A stretch of DNA of 26,223 bases. It comes from an uncultured Eubacteriales bacterium (GTDB taxonomy: Bacteria > Bacillota > Clostridia > Lachnospirales > CAG-274). Shown here in pieces: positions 1 to 9,200 of this stretch; positions within the stretch are counted from its first letter, which is position 1; the number at the start of each line of letters is the position of its first letter. A program made the position numbers and the translations under genes. A model generated the notes under the pieces. That model did not search any database. It was not told the DNA's origin and saw only the letters and a program-made list of their open reading frames with translations. The DNA is taken from assembly GCA_905201505.1 (NCBI GenBank), contig CAJKOJ010000023.1, forward strand, positions 1 through 26,223, read 5' to 3'.

Positions 1-28
1 ATTATATATGCAGAGGAGGAATAAGAAT

Positions 29-721
29 ATGGAATACAAAATTTTAGTAGCTGATGATGATAAAGAAATATTAAATGCCATAGAAATTTATCTAACTAAT
101 GAGCAAATGACTGTATATAAGGCTCATGACGGCGAGGAAGCCCTTAAACTGTTGGAACAGCACCCAGATGTACATTTAATTATTATGGACCTTATGATGC
201 CTAAAATGGACGGTATACAGGCAATATTAAAAATAAGGCAGGATAAAGAAATACCTATAATTGTACTTTCTGCAAAGTCAGAAGATAAAGATATTGTTCT
301 TGGACTTAATATCGGTGCGGATGATTATATAACAAAGCCTTTTAATTTTCTCGAACTTATTGCCAGAGTTAAATCTAACTTAAGAAGATATACAAAATTC
401 AGCAGTTTTCAGCAAAGCAAGGATGAATTGCTTATAAGGGGCTTATATCTCAATAAGAAAACTAAGGAAGTTAAACTTGACGACAAGCCAGTTAAACTTA
501 CTCCAATTGAATTTAAAATTTTACAGCTTTTAATGGAAAATCCGGATGTCATATTCTCTATTGAGGAAATATATGAAAAAGTCTGGAATGAGCCTTTTAT
601 TAACAGTGAAAACACTGTTGCTGTACACATAAGAAGAATAAGAGAAAAAATAGAGGTCAATCCAAAGGAACCTATTTATTTAAAGGTGGTGTGGGGTATT
701 GGATACAAAATCTCAAAATAA
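29..721 (+). CDS. OmpR/PhoB-family response regulator
   Basis: DNA-binding response regulator, 230 residues. The receiver domain (about 1-120) shows the acidic pocket D9-D10-D11, the phospho-acceptor D54 in IIMDLMMPKMDG, the switch Ser in VLSAKSED and the conserved Lys in ITKPFNF. A C-terminal winged-helix domain (about 130-230) ends in the typical VWGIGYKISK. An in-frame ATG at 8 exists, but the GAGGAGGA ribosome site at 13-20 sits 8 nt before the ATG at 29, so that start is preferred. The last 23 nt overlap the downstream sensor kinase gene, indicating translational coupling, and this regulator is presumably phosphorylated by that kinase. The sequence resembles the VanR/VncR type of clostridial regulators, but the regulon and signal cannot be read from the window; the gene's promoter lies off the left edge. 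Confidence 0.95.
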   Translation: MEYKILVADDDKEILNAIEIYLTNEQMTVYKAHDGEEALKLLEQHPDVHLIIMDLMMPKMDGIQAILKIRQDKEIPIIVLSAKSEDKDIVLGLNIGADDYITKPFNFLELIARVKSNLRRYTKFSSFQQSKDELLIRGLYLNKKTKEVKLDDKPVKLTPIEFKILQLLMENPDVIFSIEEIYEKVWNEPFINSENTVAVHIRRIREKIEVNPKEPIYLKVVWGIGYKISK

Positions 722-2870
722 GGCTGTTTCCTTTTTTCTGCTGATATTTATTATTATTATGACATCAGCAGCATTTGTTTCAAGCTTTGAAAAAAAGTTA
801 GATTTTGATGAAGATAACATCTCCTATTTTAAGGACAGTCCTGAAATAAATAAAAATGTAATAAGATATGCTAAAAACTTACAGCGGTACTATATTTACT
901 ACCGTAACTTTGATATAAACAAAGCCACATTAAAATTATCTGAAGTAGATAATTATATTGCTACAGGTGAAGTTACACCTATGCCCAGAAATTTCTACGC
1001 TAATATAAAACCTTTTATTAGTGGCAATAAAGAAGAAAGTGAAATTTCTGACGATAATCCGGCAGATAGCTATATAGTTGCAAATCCGGAAAATTTGTAT
1101 GCCTTTAATATAGAAGATTTGACAATAGATACACTTATTACACGACAGGCAGAATTAAGTGATGCTATAAACAATTACAATTCAATAGAAGACTATCTCC
1201 TTACAAATGAGGATTTTCACTATTCTATTTACAGCAATGTACTTTGCAGAGTAATTGCAACTAATACAAACGATTTTTACAAGGAAGGCAGTTATGAAAC
1301 CATAAGTATTGAAGATCCAATGTTTTCAATTAAATTTAACAATGAACTGCTTAATAAAACTTTTGACGAGAATAATTTATTATGTGATATATCAATACCT
1401 GTAACTACATCAATGTCAATAAGGACTGAAATGCTAGCTTTACAGGATGAGCTTAAATATAATAAATTTCTGTCTTCCCCTCTTCTGCCCCTTTGCCTTT
1501 TAGGCATAGCTGCATTGGTTGCGTCATATTTGTATTTATATCACAGCGAAGTAACAAAAGATATTTTAAGTCATATATATAAGAAGTATGAAAAAATACC
1601 GACAATATTTACTTTTCCTTTGGTAATGATAATTATAATTTTCATACTTAAGCATAATAAATACAATTCATATTTTCTTACAAAAAGTGTTGTGCACGGC
1701 GGGTATTTTATAGGTTTCTTTTTGCTTGCATTATCATTTTTTGCAGTTATATTTTTTGCCCTATTTTTAAGTAAAATTGCAGTATGGATAAAAAATCCAA
1801 GGATGATATTTAAATCTACTACAGTACAGTTTATAATAGAAGCTGCAGGAGACATTAAGCTTGCCCTTAAATCAAAAAAATATTTACTGACAGGTTTACT
1901 TATTTTTCAAACTATAATTATTATTTGGACTGTCGGTGCAATGTATATCTCATTATTAGGTGCAAATTTTCTTTTAAGAACTTTTATACTTTATGTCTTG
2001 CTTACTATAGCAACAATGATATTTATAGTTATATTTAAAGCTATAGTTGCTGAAATAAAGCTGAGATATTATCTACAGGAATTGGCAGATGGCAATATGG
2101 ATACAATACCTGAACAAAAAGGATTGTTTTCAACCTCTATTAATAACATAAACAAAATAAATACCGGTCTGCAAAATAATATGAATGAGATACTTAAAAG
2201 TGAAAGGTTAAAAACAGAACTTATAACAAATGTGTCTCATGATTTAAAAACACCTCTTACATCTATAATAAGTTATGTTTCACTTTTAAGAGGAATGAAT
2301 ATTAAAGATAATATGGCTGATGAATATATATCTGTAATTGAAAATAAAGCAAAAAGACTTAAGGTTCTTATAGATGACCTTTTTGAAGCTTCTAAACTTT
2401 CCAGCGGACAAATGAAGCTTGACAGAATGTATTCAGATATTGTAGCTCTTCTTGAGCAGACATTAGGCGAACTTTCATATAAAATTGAAGAATCTGATAT
2501 TGAATTTATTGTGTCAACAAGTTCTGATTCTATACTTGTAAATATAGACGGTCAGAAAATGTGGCGTGTATTTGACAATTTGATAAATAATATTCTTAAA
2601 TATTCTGCTAAAGGTACAAGAGCCTATGTAGATATAAAAGAAGAAGAAAAAGCCGTTGTAATTACATTTAAAAATGTAGCTAATTATAATATGGACTTTG
2701 ATGCTAATGAGCTTTTTGAAAGATTTAAAAGAGGCGACCCATCAAGAACGACAGAAGGTTCAGGTCTTGGTCTTTCAATTGCAAAGAGTATTGTAGAACT
2801 CCATGGAGGTATGATGAATATATCTACAGACGGAGATTTATTTAAAATAATTATAGTTTTATCCAAATAA
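699..2870 (+). CDS. multi-pass membrane sensor histidine kinase
   Basis: Partner kinase of the preceding regulator, 723 residues, unusually long. The start is TTG at 699, inside the regulator gene, with AAAGGTGGTG at 682-691 as ribosome site. Layout: one membrane helix near residues 9-27, an extracytoplasmic region of roughly 230 residues with no recognised domain, then about five more hydrophobic helices (about 262-452), a HAMP-like/coiled linker, HisKA with the phospho-acceptor His514 in NVSHDLKTPLTSI, an N box (FDNLINNILKYSAKG) and a G box (GSGLGLSIAKSIVELHGG, from about 687). All kinase motifs look intact. The extra helices and the large N-terminal loop set it apart from two-helix VanS/PhoR kinases and are presumably the sensory part. 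A strong terminator follows the stop codon directly. Confidence 0.93.
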   Translation: MDTKSQNKAVSFFLLIFIIIMTSAAFVSSFEKKLDFDEDNISYFKDSPEINKNVIRYAKNLQRYYIYYRNFDINKATLKLSEVDNYIATGEVTPMPRNFYANIKPFISGNKEESEISDDNPADSYIVANPENLYAFNIEDLTIDTLITRQAELSDAINNYNSIEDYLLTNEDFHYSIYSNVLCRVIATNTNDFYKEGSYETISIEDPMFSIKFNNELLNKTFDENNLLCDISIPVTTSMSIRTEMLALQDELKYNKFLSSPLLPLCLLGIAALVASYLYLYHSEVTKDILSHIYKKYEKIPTIFTFPLVMIIIIFILKHNKYNSYFLTKSVVHGGYFIGFFLLALSFFAVIFFALFLSKIAVWIKNPRMIFKSTTVQFIIEAAGDIKLALKSKKYLLTGLLIFQTIIIIWTVGAMYISLLGANFLLRTFILYVLLTIATMIFIVIFKAIVAEIKLRYYLQELADGNMDTIPEQKGLFSTSINNINKINTGLQNNMNEILKSERLKTELITNVSHDLKTPLTSIISYVSLLRGMNIKDNMADEYISVIENKAKRLKVLIDDLFEASKLSSGQMKLDRMYSDIVALLEQTLGELSYKIEESDIEFIVSTSSDSILVNIDGQKMWRVFDNLINNILKYSAKGTRAYVDIKEEEKAVVITFKNVANYNMDFDANELFERFKRGDPSRTTEGSGLGLSIAKSIVELHGGMMNISTDGDLFKIIIVLSK

Positions 2871-2913
2871 AAAAACATTGCAGTAAAATAATATATTTTA
2901 CTGCAATGTTTTT
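2871..2913. terminator. bidirectional intrinsic terminator between the sensor kinase and cls
   Basis: A perfect 20-bp inverted repeat (2871-2890 with 2894-2913) has a 3-nt loop; the core arm is ACATTGCAGTAAAAT, with A-runs on the left and T-runs on the right. It begins at the nucleotide after the kinase stop and ends 4 nt from the cls stop on the other strand, so it serves both convergent genes. Confidence 0.93.
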
Positions 2914-2917
2914 TCTT

Positions 2918-4390
2918 TTAAAGTAATGGGGAAATTAACCTGGCAAATGATTCCTGAACTTTTCTTACCAATCCTCTTTTTTGGTATTCTTCAAGTGTAA
3001 TTTCTCTGCAATTCATAAAATCAATTTCAAATTGTTTATCAAACTCATTTGTTATTTTATCATCATATATAAAGGCATTAACTTCAAAATTAAGCTTATA
3101 GCTTCTTATATCCATATTTGCTGTACCAACAGATGTAACAATGCCGTCCATAGTCATTACTTTTGAATGTATAAATCCCTTTGTATATTCATAACATCTC
3201 ACACCTGCCTCAAGCAGTTCACCCATATAGCTAAGACTGCAGGAGTGAACAAATAAATGGTCAGGTCTCGCCGGTATAATTATCCTTACATCAACACCTG
3301 AAATTGCAGCGGTTTTAAGGGCTTCCAAAAGTCCGTCATCAGGTGCAAAATACGGAGATTCAATATAGATATTTTTATTAGCTTCCGTAACCATTCTAAA
3401 GTAACCATAATATATGCTGTCCCAGCTTGTGTCCGGTCCACTTGATACTATCTGCATATTCACATCACCGTCTGTATTATCCATAGGAGGAAAATGCTTT
3501 TTTTCAAGTGTAATTTTATCACCTTTAGTAAAATTCCAGTCCATTATGAATCGAAGCTGTAAATCATATACTGCACTTCCATCAACTCTTATGTGACTGT
3601 CCCGCCAAAAGCCGAAACGCTTTTTATTGCCTATATATTCATCACCTATATTAAGTCCGCCGACATAGCCAATTTTGCCGTCTATTACTGCAATTTTTCT
3701 ATGATTTCTATAATTAATTCTAACCCCTCTTGGCGGCAGAAATATTCTGGCGTCACCGCCTGCTTTAATAAGTTTTTTTCTAAAGTTAGGTCCGTTTTTA
3801 TAATTACCTATGCCGTCATAGAGTATCTTAACTTCAATACCCTCTTTAGCCTTTTTAACAAGCATATCCATAATATAATTGCCAAGTTTATCATCATGCA
3901 TCAAATAATATTCCATATAAATATAACTTTTAGCGTTTTTAATATCTTTTATAAGAGACTGAAATTTGGCGTTGCCGTCATGATAAGCTGTTATATGATT
4001 ATTTTTTCTGTATATGCTTTTACTGCTGTTATAATTCATTCTGACAAAATTGTTAAGGTACCAAGTATGCTCAATTGGAAGAATTCTTTCATTAAAATTG
4101 TCAGGAAAATTTCGCTTTACCAAATCAGGAAATTTTTTTGAGAAATCTTCTAGTATTTCCATATCCTGATGCCTTTTTTTATCAAACCATTTGTGTTTTC
4201 TTCCCTCAAATCCAAATATAATATATAGTATAAAACCAAAGCACGGAATAAAGGCAAGCACCATAAGCCATGCCCATATAACACCGGGGTTTTTCTTTTC
4301 AAAGAAGACTACAAATATGGCAAATAGTAAATTAATAAAAAATAATACAATTAAAAATATATACCAAAACTCTCCTATTACACTGTGCAT
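2918..4390 (-). CDS. cls: cardiolipin synthase (phospholipase D superfamily)
   Basis: Condenses two phosphatidylglycerol molecules into cardiolipin at the cytoplasmic membrane. The 490-residue length is normal for bacterial Cls. Two N-terminal membrane helices (about 5-25 and 34-55) precede two phospholipase D domains, each with an intact HxKxxxxD motif: H230/K232/D237 in NHRKIAVIDGKIGYVGG and H408/K410/D415 in FIHSKVMTMDG. The frame also allows a GTG start at 4399, but AAGGTGAG then lies directly against the GTG. The same AAGGTGAG is 9 nt from the ATG at 4390, which I prefer. Transcribed alone, convergent with the two-component pair and divergent from the HIT gene, with its own extended -10 promoter. 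A 182-codon open frame on the opposite strand is only a shadow. Confidence 0.95.
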   Translation of the reverse strand: MHSVIGEFWYIFLIVLFFINLLFAIFVVFFEKKNPGVIWAWLMVLAFIPCFGFILYIIFGFEGRKHKWFDKKRHQDMEILEDFSKKFPDLVKRNFPDNFNERILPIEHTWYLNNFVRMNYNSSKSIYRKNNHITAYHDGNAKFQSLIKDIKNAKSYIYMEYYLMHDDKLGNYIMDMLVKKAKEGIEVKILYDGIGNYKNGPNFRKKLIKAGGDARIFLPPRGVRINYRNHRKIAVIDGKIGYVGGLNIGDEYIGNKKRFGFWRDSHIRVDGSAVYDLQLRFIMDWNFTKGDKITLEKKHFPPMDNTDGDVNMQIVSSGPDTSWDSIYYGYFRMVTEANKNIYIESPYFAPDDGLLEALKTAAISGVDVRIIIPARPDHLFVHSCSLSYMGELLEAGVRCYEYTKGFIHSKVMTMDGIVTSVGTANMDIRSYKLNFEVNAFIYDDKITNEFDKQFEIDFMNCREITLEEYQKRGLVRKVQESFARLISPLL

Positions 4391-4424
4391 ATACTCCACC
4401 TCACCTTATATGTACTTAAGGATA

Positions 4425-4433
4425 ATTATACCA
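4425..4433 (-). promoter_or_regulatory. extended -10 promoter element for cls
   Basis: On the minus strand this reads TGGTATAAT, a perfect TGn-TATAAT extended -10, about 35 nt before the cls start. No good -35 hexamer is seen at 17 nt, as is usual for extended -10 promoters. Confidence 0.6.
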
Positions 4434-4471
4434 TAAATTGTGACAAATTACTATATAAACCTATTAATTTG

Positions 4472-4500
4472 TTGACAATATTATATTTTGGAATTATAAT
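4472..4500 (+). promoter_or_regulatory. perfect-consensus sigma-A promoter for the HIT gene
   Basis: TTGACA at 4472-4477 and TATAAT at 4495-4500 are separated by exactly 17 nt, matching the housekeeping consensus at every position. The predicted transcript starts near 4507, leaving a leader of about 33 nt with a GGAGGG ribosome site. Confidence 0.88.
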
Positions 4501-4539
4501 TATTATATTAACAAAATTAATAAATACGGAGGGTAAAAA

Positions 4540-4956
4540 ATGGAAAATTGTTTATATTGTAAAAATAAGGAAAAACTTGATTCTCTTATGATTTATATTG
4601 CTGATTTAAAGGTATGCAAACTTTATCTTTTTAAAGAACAGACATATTACGGCAGATGTGTAATTGCGTACAAGGATCATAATGTAGACTTTACAGAACT
4701 TAATGAAGAAGATTCAGCAGCTTTTATTAATGATATGCAGACTGTAGGCAAGGCAATTATGAAAAGTGTAAACCCAGCCAAGGTAAACTATGGTATGTTC
4801 AGTGATACACTTCCTCACTTACATGTACACATAGTGCCTAAACAGAAGGATGGTTACGGTTTCGGCGGTACCTTTGAAATGAATGTAAATCCTCCTAAAT
4901 ATTTAACAGATGATGAATATGCAGAAATTATAAACAAAATTAAGAGTAACCTTTAA
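4540..4956 (+). CDS. HIT-family hydrolase
   Basis: Histidine-triad nucleotide-binding protein, 138 residues, the usual size. The HIT signature HxHxH is visible as PHLHVHIVPKQKDG (H93, H95, H97); by family analogy the middle His is the nucleophile that attacks nucleoside phosphoramidates or dinucleotide polyphosphates. An N-terminal C4-x-x-C7 pair (ENCLYCKNK) is the metal-binding half-site of many bacterial members. Start ATG at 4540 with GGAGGG at 4528-4533. It is monocistronic: a perfect promoter stands before it and a strong terminator overlaps its stop codon. The physiological substrate is unknown for most of the family and cannot be deduced here. Confidence 0.92.
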   Translation: MENCLYCKNKEKLDSLMIYIADLKVCKLYLFKEQTYYGRCVIAYKDHNVDFTELNEEDSAAFINDMQTVGKAIMKSVNPAKVNYGMFSDTLPHLHVHIVPKQKDGYGFGGTFEMNVNPPKYLTDDEYAEIINKIKSNL

Positions 4957-4994
4957 TAATACAGGAGCGGTAAATCCGCTCCTGTATTATTTTA
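4955..4994 (+). terminator. intrinsic terminator of the HIT gene
   Basis: A 16-bp perfect stem (4955-4970 with 4976-4991; the GC-rich part is ACAGGAGCGG) has a 5-nt loop and a short T-run. It overlaps the last two bases of the HIT stop codon. Confidence 0.9.
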
Positions 4995-5097
4995 AAAATA
5001 ATTTGTAATTCCCAATAGATTTTTACCTTTGTTAAAATTTATGTTTAAAAATATGAATTAACAATAATACGCCAAAAATAGTCCATATTAACATATT

Positions 5098-5137
5098 AAT
5101 AAGCTCCTTATTGAAAGAAATCAACAAAGAGCTTATT
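5098..5137 (-). terminator. probable terminator of the pectinesterase-xth-rhodanese unit
   Basis: Arms 5098-5109 and 5126-5137 (core AATAAGCTC / GAGCTTATT) pair over 12 bp. One mismatch on the plus strand becomes a G-U pair in minus-strand RNA. It lies just after the rhodanese stop. The loop is long (16 nt) and the T-tract poor, so it may be a weak terminator. Confidence 0.55.
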
Positions 5138-5143
5138 CAGCAA

Positions 5144-5452
5144 TCACATAATCTTTTCAAAGGGCCAGTTTATAATACCGCCAAAGTCACATACATTTTT
5201 ATAACCAAGACTATCCATTATACTACACGCAATTGCACTTCTTCTTCCGCTTCTGCAGTATACTAAAATCATTTTGTCTTTGTCAGTAATTTTCTTTTCT
5301 ACTTCTTCCTCAATTTTATCCAAAGGAATAAGCAGAGAATTTTCTATATATCCATCCACAAGTTCTTCTTCATCTCTCACATCTACAATAGCTATATCAG
5401 AGCTTGTTTCCATTATCTTTTTTGCCTCAACGGCTCCAATAGTATTGTGCAT
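5144..5452 (-). CDS. single-domain rhodanese-like protein
   Basis: Small rhodanese (sulfurtransferase fold), 102 residues. It keeps the active-site loop with Cys66 in VYCRSGRRS and the conserved D24-V-R-D segment near the start. Such proteins carry a persulfide sulfur on the loop Cys, but the acceptor is not predictable. An in-frame extension upstream would reach 5485 inside the exonuclease gene. The ATG at 5450-5452 is preferred because AAGGTGA lies 6-7 nt before it, and that Shine-Dalgarno overlaps the TGA stop of the upstream exonuclease gene. Third and last gene of the unit beginning with the pectinesterase. Confidence 0.9.
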   Translation of the reverse strand: MHNTIGAVEAKKIMETSSDIAIVDVRDEEELVDGYIENSLLIPLDKIEEEVEKKITDKDKMILVYCRSGRRSAIACSIMDSLGYKNVCDFGGIINWPFEKIM

Positions 5453-5457
5453 ATTAA

Positions 5458-6210
5458 TCACCTTATATCTAACTCTACAGGACAATGGTCTGAACCAAAA
5501 ATTTCTGTGTGTATTTTTGCGTCCTCAAGTCTGTCCTTTAATCTTTCGCTTACTACATAATAGTCAATACGCCAGCCGGCATTCTTTTCCCTTGCTTTAA
5601 AGCGATAACTCCACCAACTGTATACACCTTCAGTATCAGGATAAAAATACCTGAAACTGTCAACAAAGCCTGATTTTAAAAGCTCTGTAAATTTTCCTCT
5701 TTCCTCGTCTGTAAAGCCTGCATTTTTTCTGTTGGTTTTCGGGTTTTTAAGATCTATTTCGTTGTGAGCAACATTTAAGTCACCGCATAAAATAACAGGT
5801 TTATTATTATCAAGCTCAGATAAATAGCTTCTAAAGGCATCCTCCCACCTCATACGATAATCAAGGCGTGCAAGTTCATTCTGTGAATTCGGAGTATAGC
5901 ATGTTACATAATAAAAGTCCTCAAATTCAAGAGTAATTACTCTGCCCTCCTTATCATGCTCTTCAATATCCAAGCCATATTTAACAGACAGCGGTTTTGC
6001 TTTTGTAAAAACAGCAACACCTGAATATCCCTTTTTTTCAGCATAATTCCAATACTGATAATACCCAGGAAGGTCAAGATCAATTTGACCCTCCTGAAGC
6101 TTTGTTTCCTGTATTGAAAATATATCTGCATCAATAGAATTAAAAAATTCCATAAAATTTTTGCCAACGCAGGCTCTTAAACCATTTACATTCCAAGATA
6201 TAAATTTCAT
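5458..6210 (-). CDS. xth: exodeoxyribonuclease III (AP endonuclease)
   Basis: Base-excision-repair nuclease of the EEP superfamily, 250 residues, full length. It hydrolyses the backbone 5' to abasic sites and degrades duplex DNA 3' to 5'. The visible metal and catalytic residues match the family: N7 in ISWNVNGLR, E35 in SIQETKLQ, D144 and N146 in CGDLNVAHNEID, and D241-H242 in FGSDHCPVEL. The ATG at 6208-6210 overlaps the TAA stop of the pectinesterase gene as TAATG, with GAGGTG 8 nt upstream, so translation is probably coupled to that gene. Its own stop provides the ribosome site for the rhodanese. The pairing of a repair gene with a secreted polysaccharidase has no obvious functional logic. 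Confidence 0.95.
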   Translation of the reverse strand: MKFISWNVNGLRACVGKNFMEFFNSIDADIFSIQETKLQEGQIDLDLPGYYQYWNYAEKKGYSGVAVFTKAKPLSVKYGLDIEEHDKEGRVITLEFEDFYYVTCYTPNSQNELARLDYRMRWEDAFRSYLSELDNNKPVILCGDLNVAHNEIDLKNPKTNRKNAGFTDEERGKFTELLKSGFVDSFRYFYPDTEGVYSWWSYRFKAREKNAGWRIDYYVVSERLKDRLEDAKIHTEIFGSDHCPVELDIR

Positions 6211-9200
6211 TAGTTTAACACCTCATAAAGTTTATCAACTGCCCATATACCGATTTCAGGTGATATTTCTCCATTAAGTAAGTTATATACATCTGACATA
6301 TCGGCATTTACATTTTTATAATCCAGTACATTTTTAATAGTTTCCACAGCAAAATCACCCATAGCAATGTCCTCAGGCTTAAAATTATTTCCCATTACAG
6401 CCTTTATTATACCCTTTTCCTTTGCAAGTCCTATAGAATTTTCATAATATTTTCCCTTTGTAACATCATCAAAGTTATTGTAGGCTTTGCTGTCATCTTC
6501 ATTTATAACTTTCATAACCATCGTAACAAAATCAGCTCTTGTCATAGGTTCAGATTTATTAAGTTTTTCTCCATTAATATAATCTTTTAAAGAGGCTGAT
6601 GACTGCTGCATCATAGTAAGGATTTTCTTTGCAGCAAGCTCTGCACCGAATTTACTCAATACCTTATTTTCTATGCCGCTTTCTTTGCTGTAGGCATTTA
6701 ATACCTTACTGCCCTCTTCACCCATAGTTTTGTACAATTCGGTTGTAACATTGTTAAGATTTACATAATATGTGGCATATTTTTGAACCATAGATACTGC
6801 ATTTGGAATATACGGATTTTCTTTAAATACATACTCGCCATTCACAAAATTTCTTTCAGACATAGGAGTTATTATTATAACAACTGCCTTTTTCTCTTTT
6901 GCTGGCTTAATATAATTATTATATAAATAATAACTGAAAGAGTCTTTGGCATTTTCATTATCTGAAGGATATGAATACTTATTATCAGCGGACTTTATAT
7001 AATCTGCATCATTTTCTCCAAAATTTAATATCACATAGTCGCCCTCTGAAAGTTCATTTATATAAGTACTGTATTCATCTGTATAAGCATAGCTCTTTGC
7101 TGTAGCATCAGCAACAGCAAGATTTTTAACATTAATCTTAGTTGAAAGATATTTTTGCAAGTAATCACCAAAACCACCTGATTCAACTGCCATATTACTG
7201 TTATCCGTACCTGCTGCCGCTGTACTGCCAAGTACGTATAGATTTGCAGTTTTTAAAGAATCTGTTTTGCTGACAGCTACACTTGAACTTATTATATCCT
7301 TATTAATAGGCAGCCCTGATGCTTTAATTGCATCAGCCATCTTGCTTGCAATTATATTTGCACCAAATTTATTATAATGAGTAAGATCCACTGTACCATC
7401 AGACTTAATATTGTGCAGTCCTTGTGTAGTCATTACACCATAGCTTTCATAAAGTTTTTTAGTAATGTCATACATATCTAAGCACATTATTTCTTCTTCT
7501 TCAGCCAGCTGTCTTATTGCTTCAATATATCCGTCATTTTCTCCAAAATGAGGAGCTATCTTGCCTTCACTGTCAAAAAACAATCTGCACATCGGTGTAA
7601 GAAGTACAGGTGTTGCACCTGTTTTCTTAATTGCAGCAACGTGTTGAAGCATATACCACTTAAATGTACCGCTTTCATAAGGATAAAAAGTTTCACCATA
7701 AGGATAATCTGTATCTTTATAAAAATCATAAATATACTGAGGTGTCTTTGTCTTTACGGCTGGCATAGTTGGATAAATGCCATTTTCATCAGGCTCACCA
7801 AGCATAACTGCGTGTTCCATAAAGGCATTTTCATCTGTTCTTTGGTCATTTGTACCAAACTGTATAAATACATAGTCACCTTTAGTAACCTCATTTAATA
7901 CTTCATTAAGTCTGCCCTGATTAAGATATGAACGGGCACTTCTGCCACCCTCTGCTTTATTTATTATTTCAACATCATCATCAAAATAGTTTACAAGATA
8001 TTCTCCCCAGCCGCCTATGGTATTGTCATCACCATAAGATACAGCTGTAGAATCACCCATTAAATAAAGCTTTGTCTTATGGCTGTTATCCTTAATAATA
8101 TTTTCACTTACACTTAAACTGTCCATTAAAATTACATTGTCGTCTCCGCCAGCTTCAAAGGCAATTGTACCTGCAGGCAGTGTTTCATTGTCTTTGGCTG
8201 AAAGCACAGCAAGATACTTATTTATACCCTCGACATAAAAATACATTTCCAAACTGTCATTTTTCTTTGACAATTCTATAGTAAAGTAAGGATTATCTTC
8301 TCCTGCATTTTGCAATATGTTATTTTTAAGACTTGTAGTGTCACTTGCAAGAAGTGTTTCTTCTCCATTTACAACCTTATATAAATATAATAAAAGGCTC
8401 TTTGTATTACTTCCTCTGCCTACTTTTAGTACATAGTATGAACTGCCGTCTTTAGAATAATTCATATAAATATTATAAAAGCCGTCAGACCCTAAGCCCT
8501 TTCTCTCAGGGTTAAATCTAAATCTTCCCTTTAAAAGAATATTATCCCAATTATATCCTTTTGAATAACTCATAAAAGAGTTGCTGTCACTGCTACAGCC
8601 TGCCGTAACAAAATTATTGTTATATTTGTCAATACTGTTCCAGTTTCCTTTAGTCTCCCAATCGTTCAAATTGTCAAAATTGGTTCTATACACAGCACCG
8701 TCTTCATCACCTTTTGCTTTTACAGATGATGCTGTTGTATAGCTTTCAGCACTGCCGTATTCACCATAAGTAGTTACTGTTCCAGGATAGACTTCAAGCA
8801 TAATGTTAAATCCAATATCTTCAGGCTGTACAGTATATGTGCTGTAATATTCGCCTACACCCTCTTTAATGACATACTTATCATTGCCTTTTACTGCATA
8901 CCAACGGAGCTTAGCCGCATCAATACTATTATCACTTGCTAAAACATAGCTGTAGTTTGCAATTAACTTTTGCCCTACGATAAGCTTGCTTTCATTTGTT
9001 ATTGCAATACTTTCTATCTCAGGCACAGCAGTTCTTGCAGCCATTACATTAACATTTGTATAGCTTTTTATACCGCTTTCATTTGCTGCATATATAACTG
9101 CATTTCCTGTTTTATTTGCTGTAATTATACCATTTTCATCAACATCTGCAATTGAATTGTCACTGCTTGTGTATGTTATTTTATCTTCATTTTCCATAGG

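Noticed and set aside
3593..4141. 182-codon open frame on the plus strand
   Set aside because: Lies wholly antisense to the well-supported cardiolipin synthase, has no ribosome site and a low-complexity hydrophobic product; a shadow frame.
7548..7898. 116-codon plus-strand frame
   Set aside because: Antisense to the CE12 domain of the pectinesterase with no independent signals.
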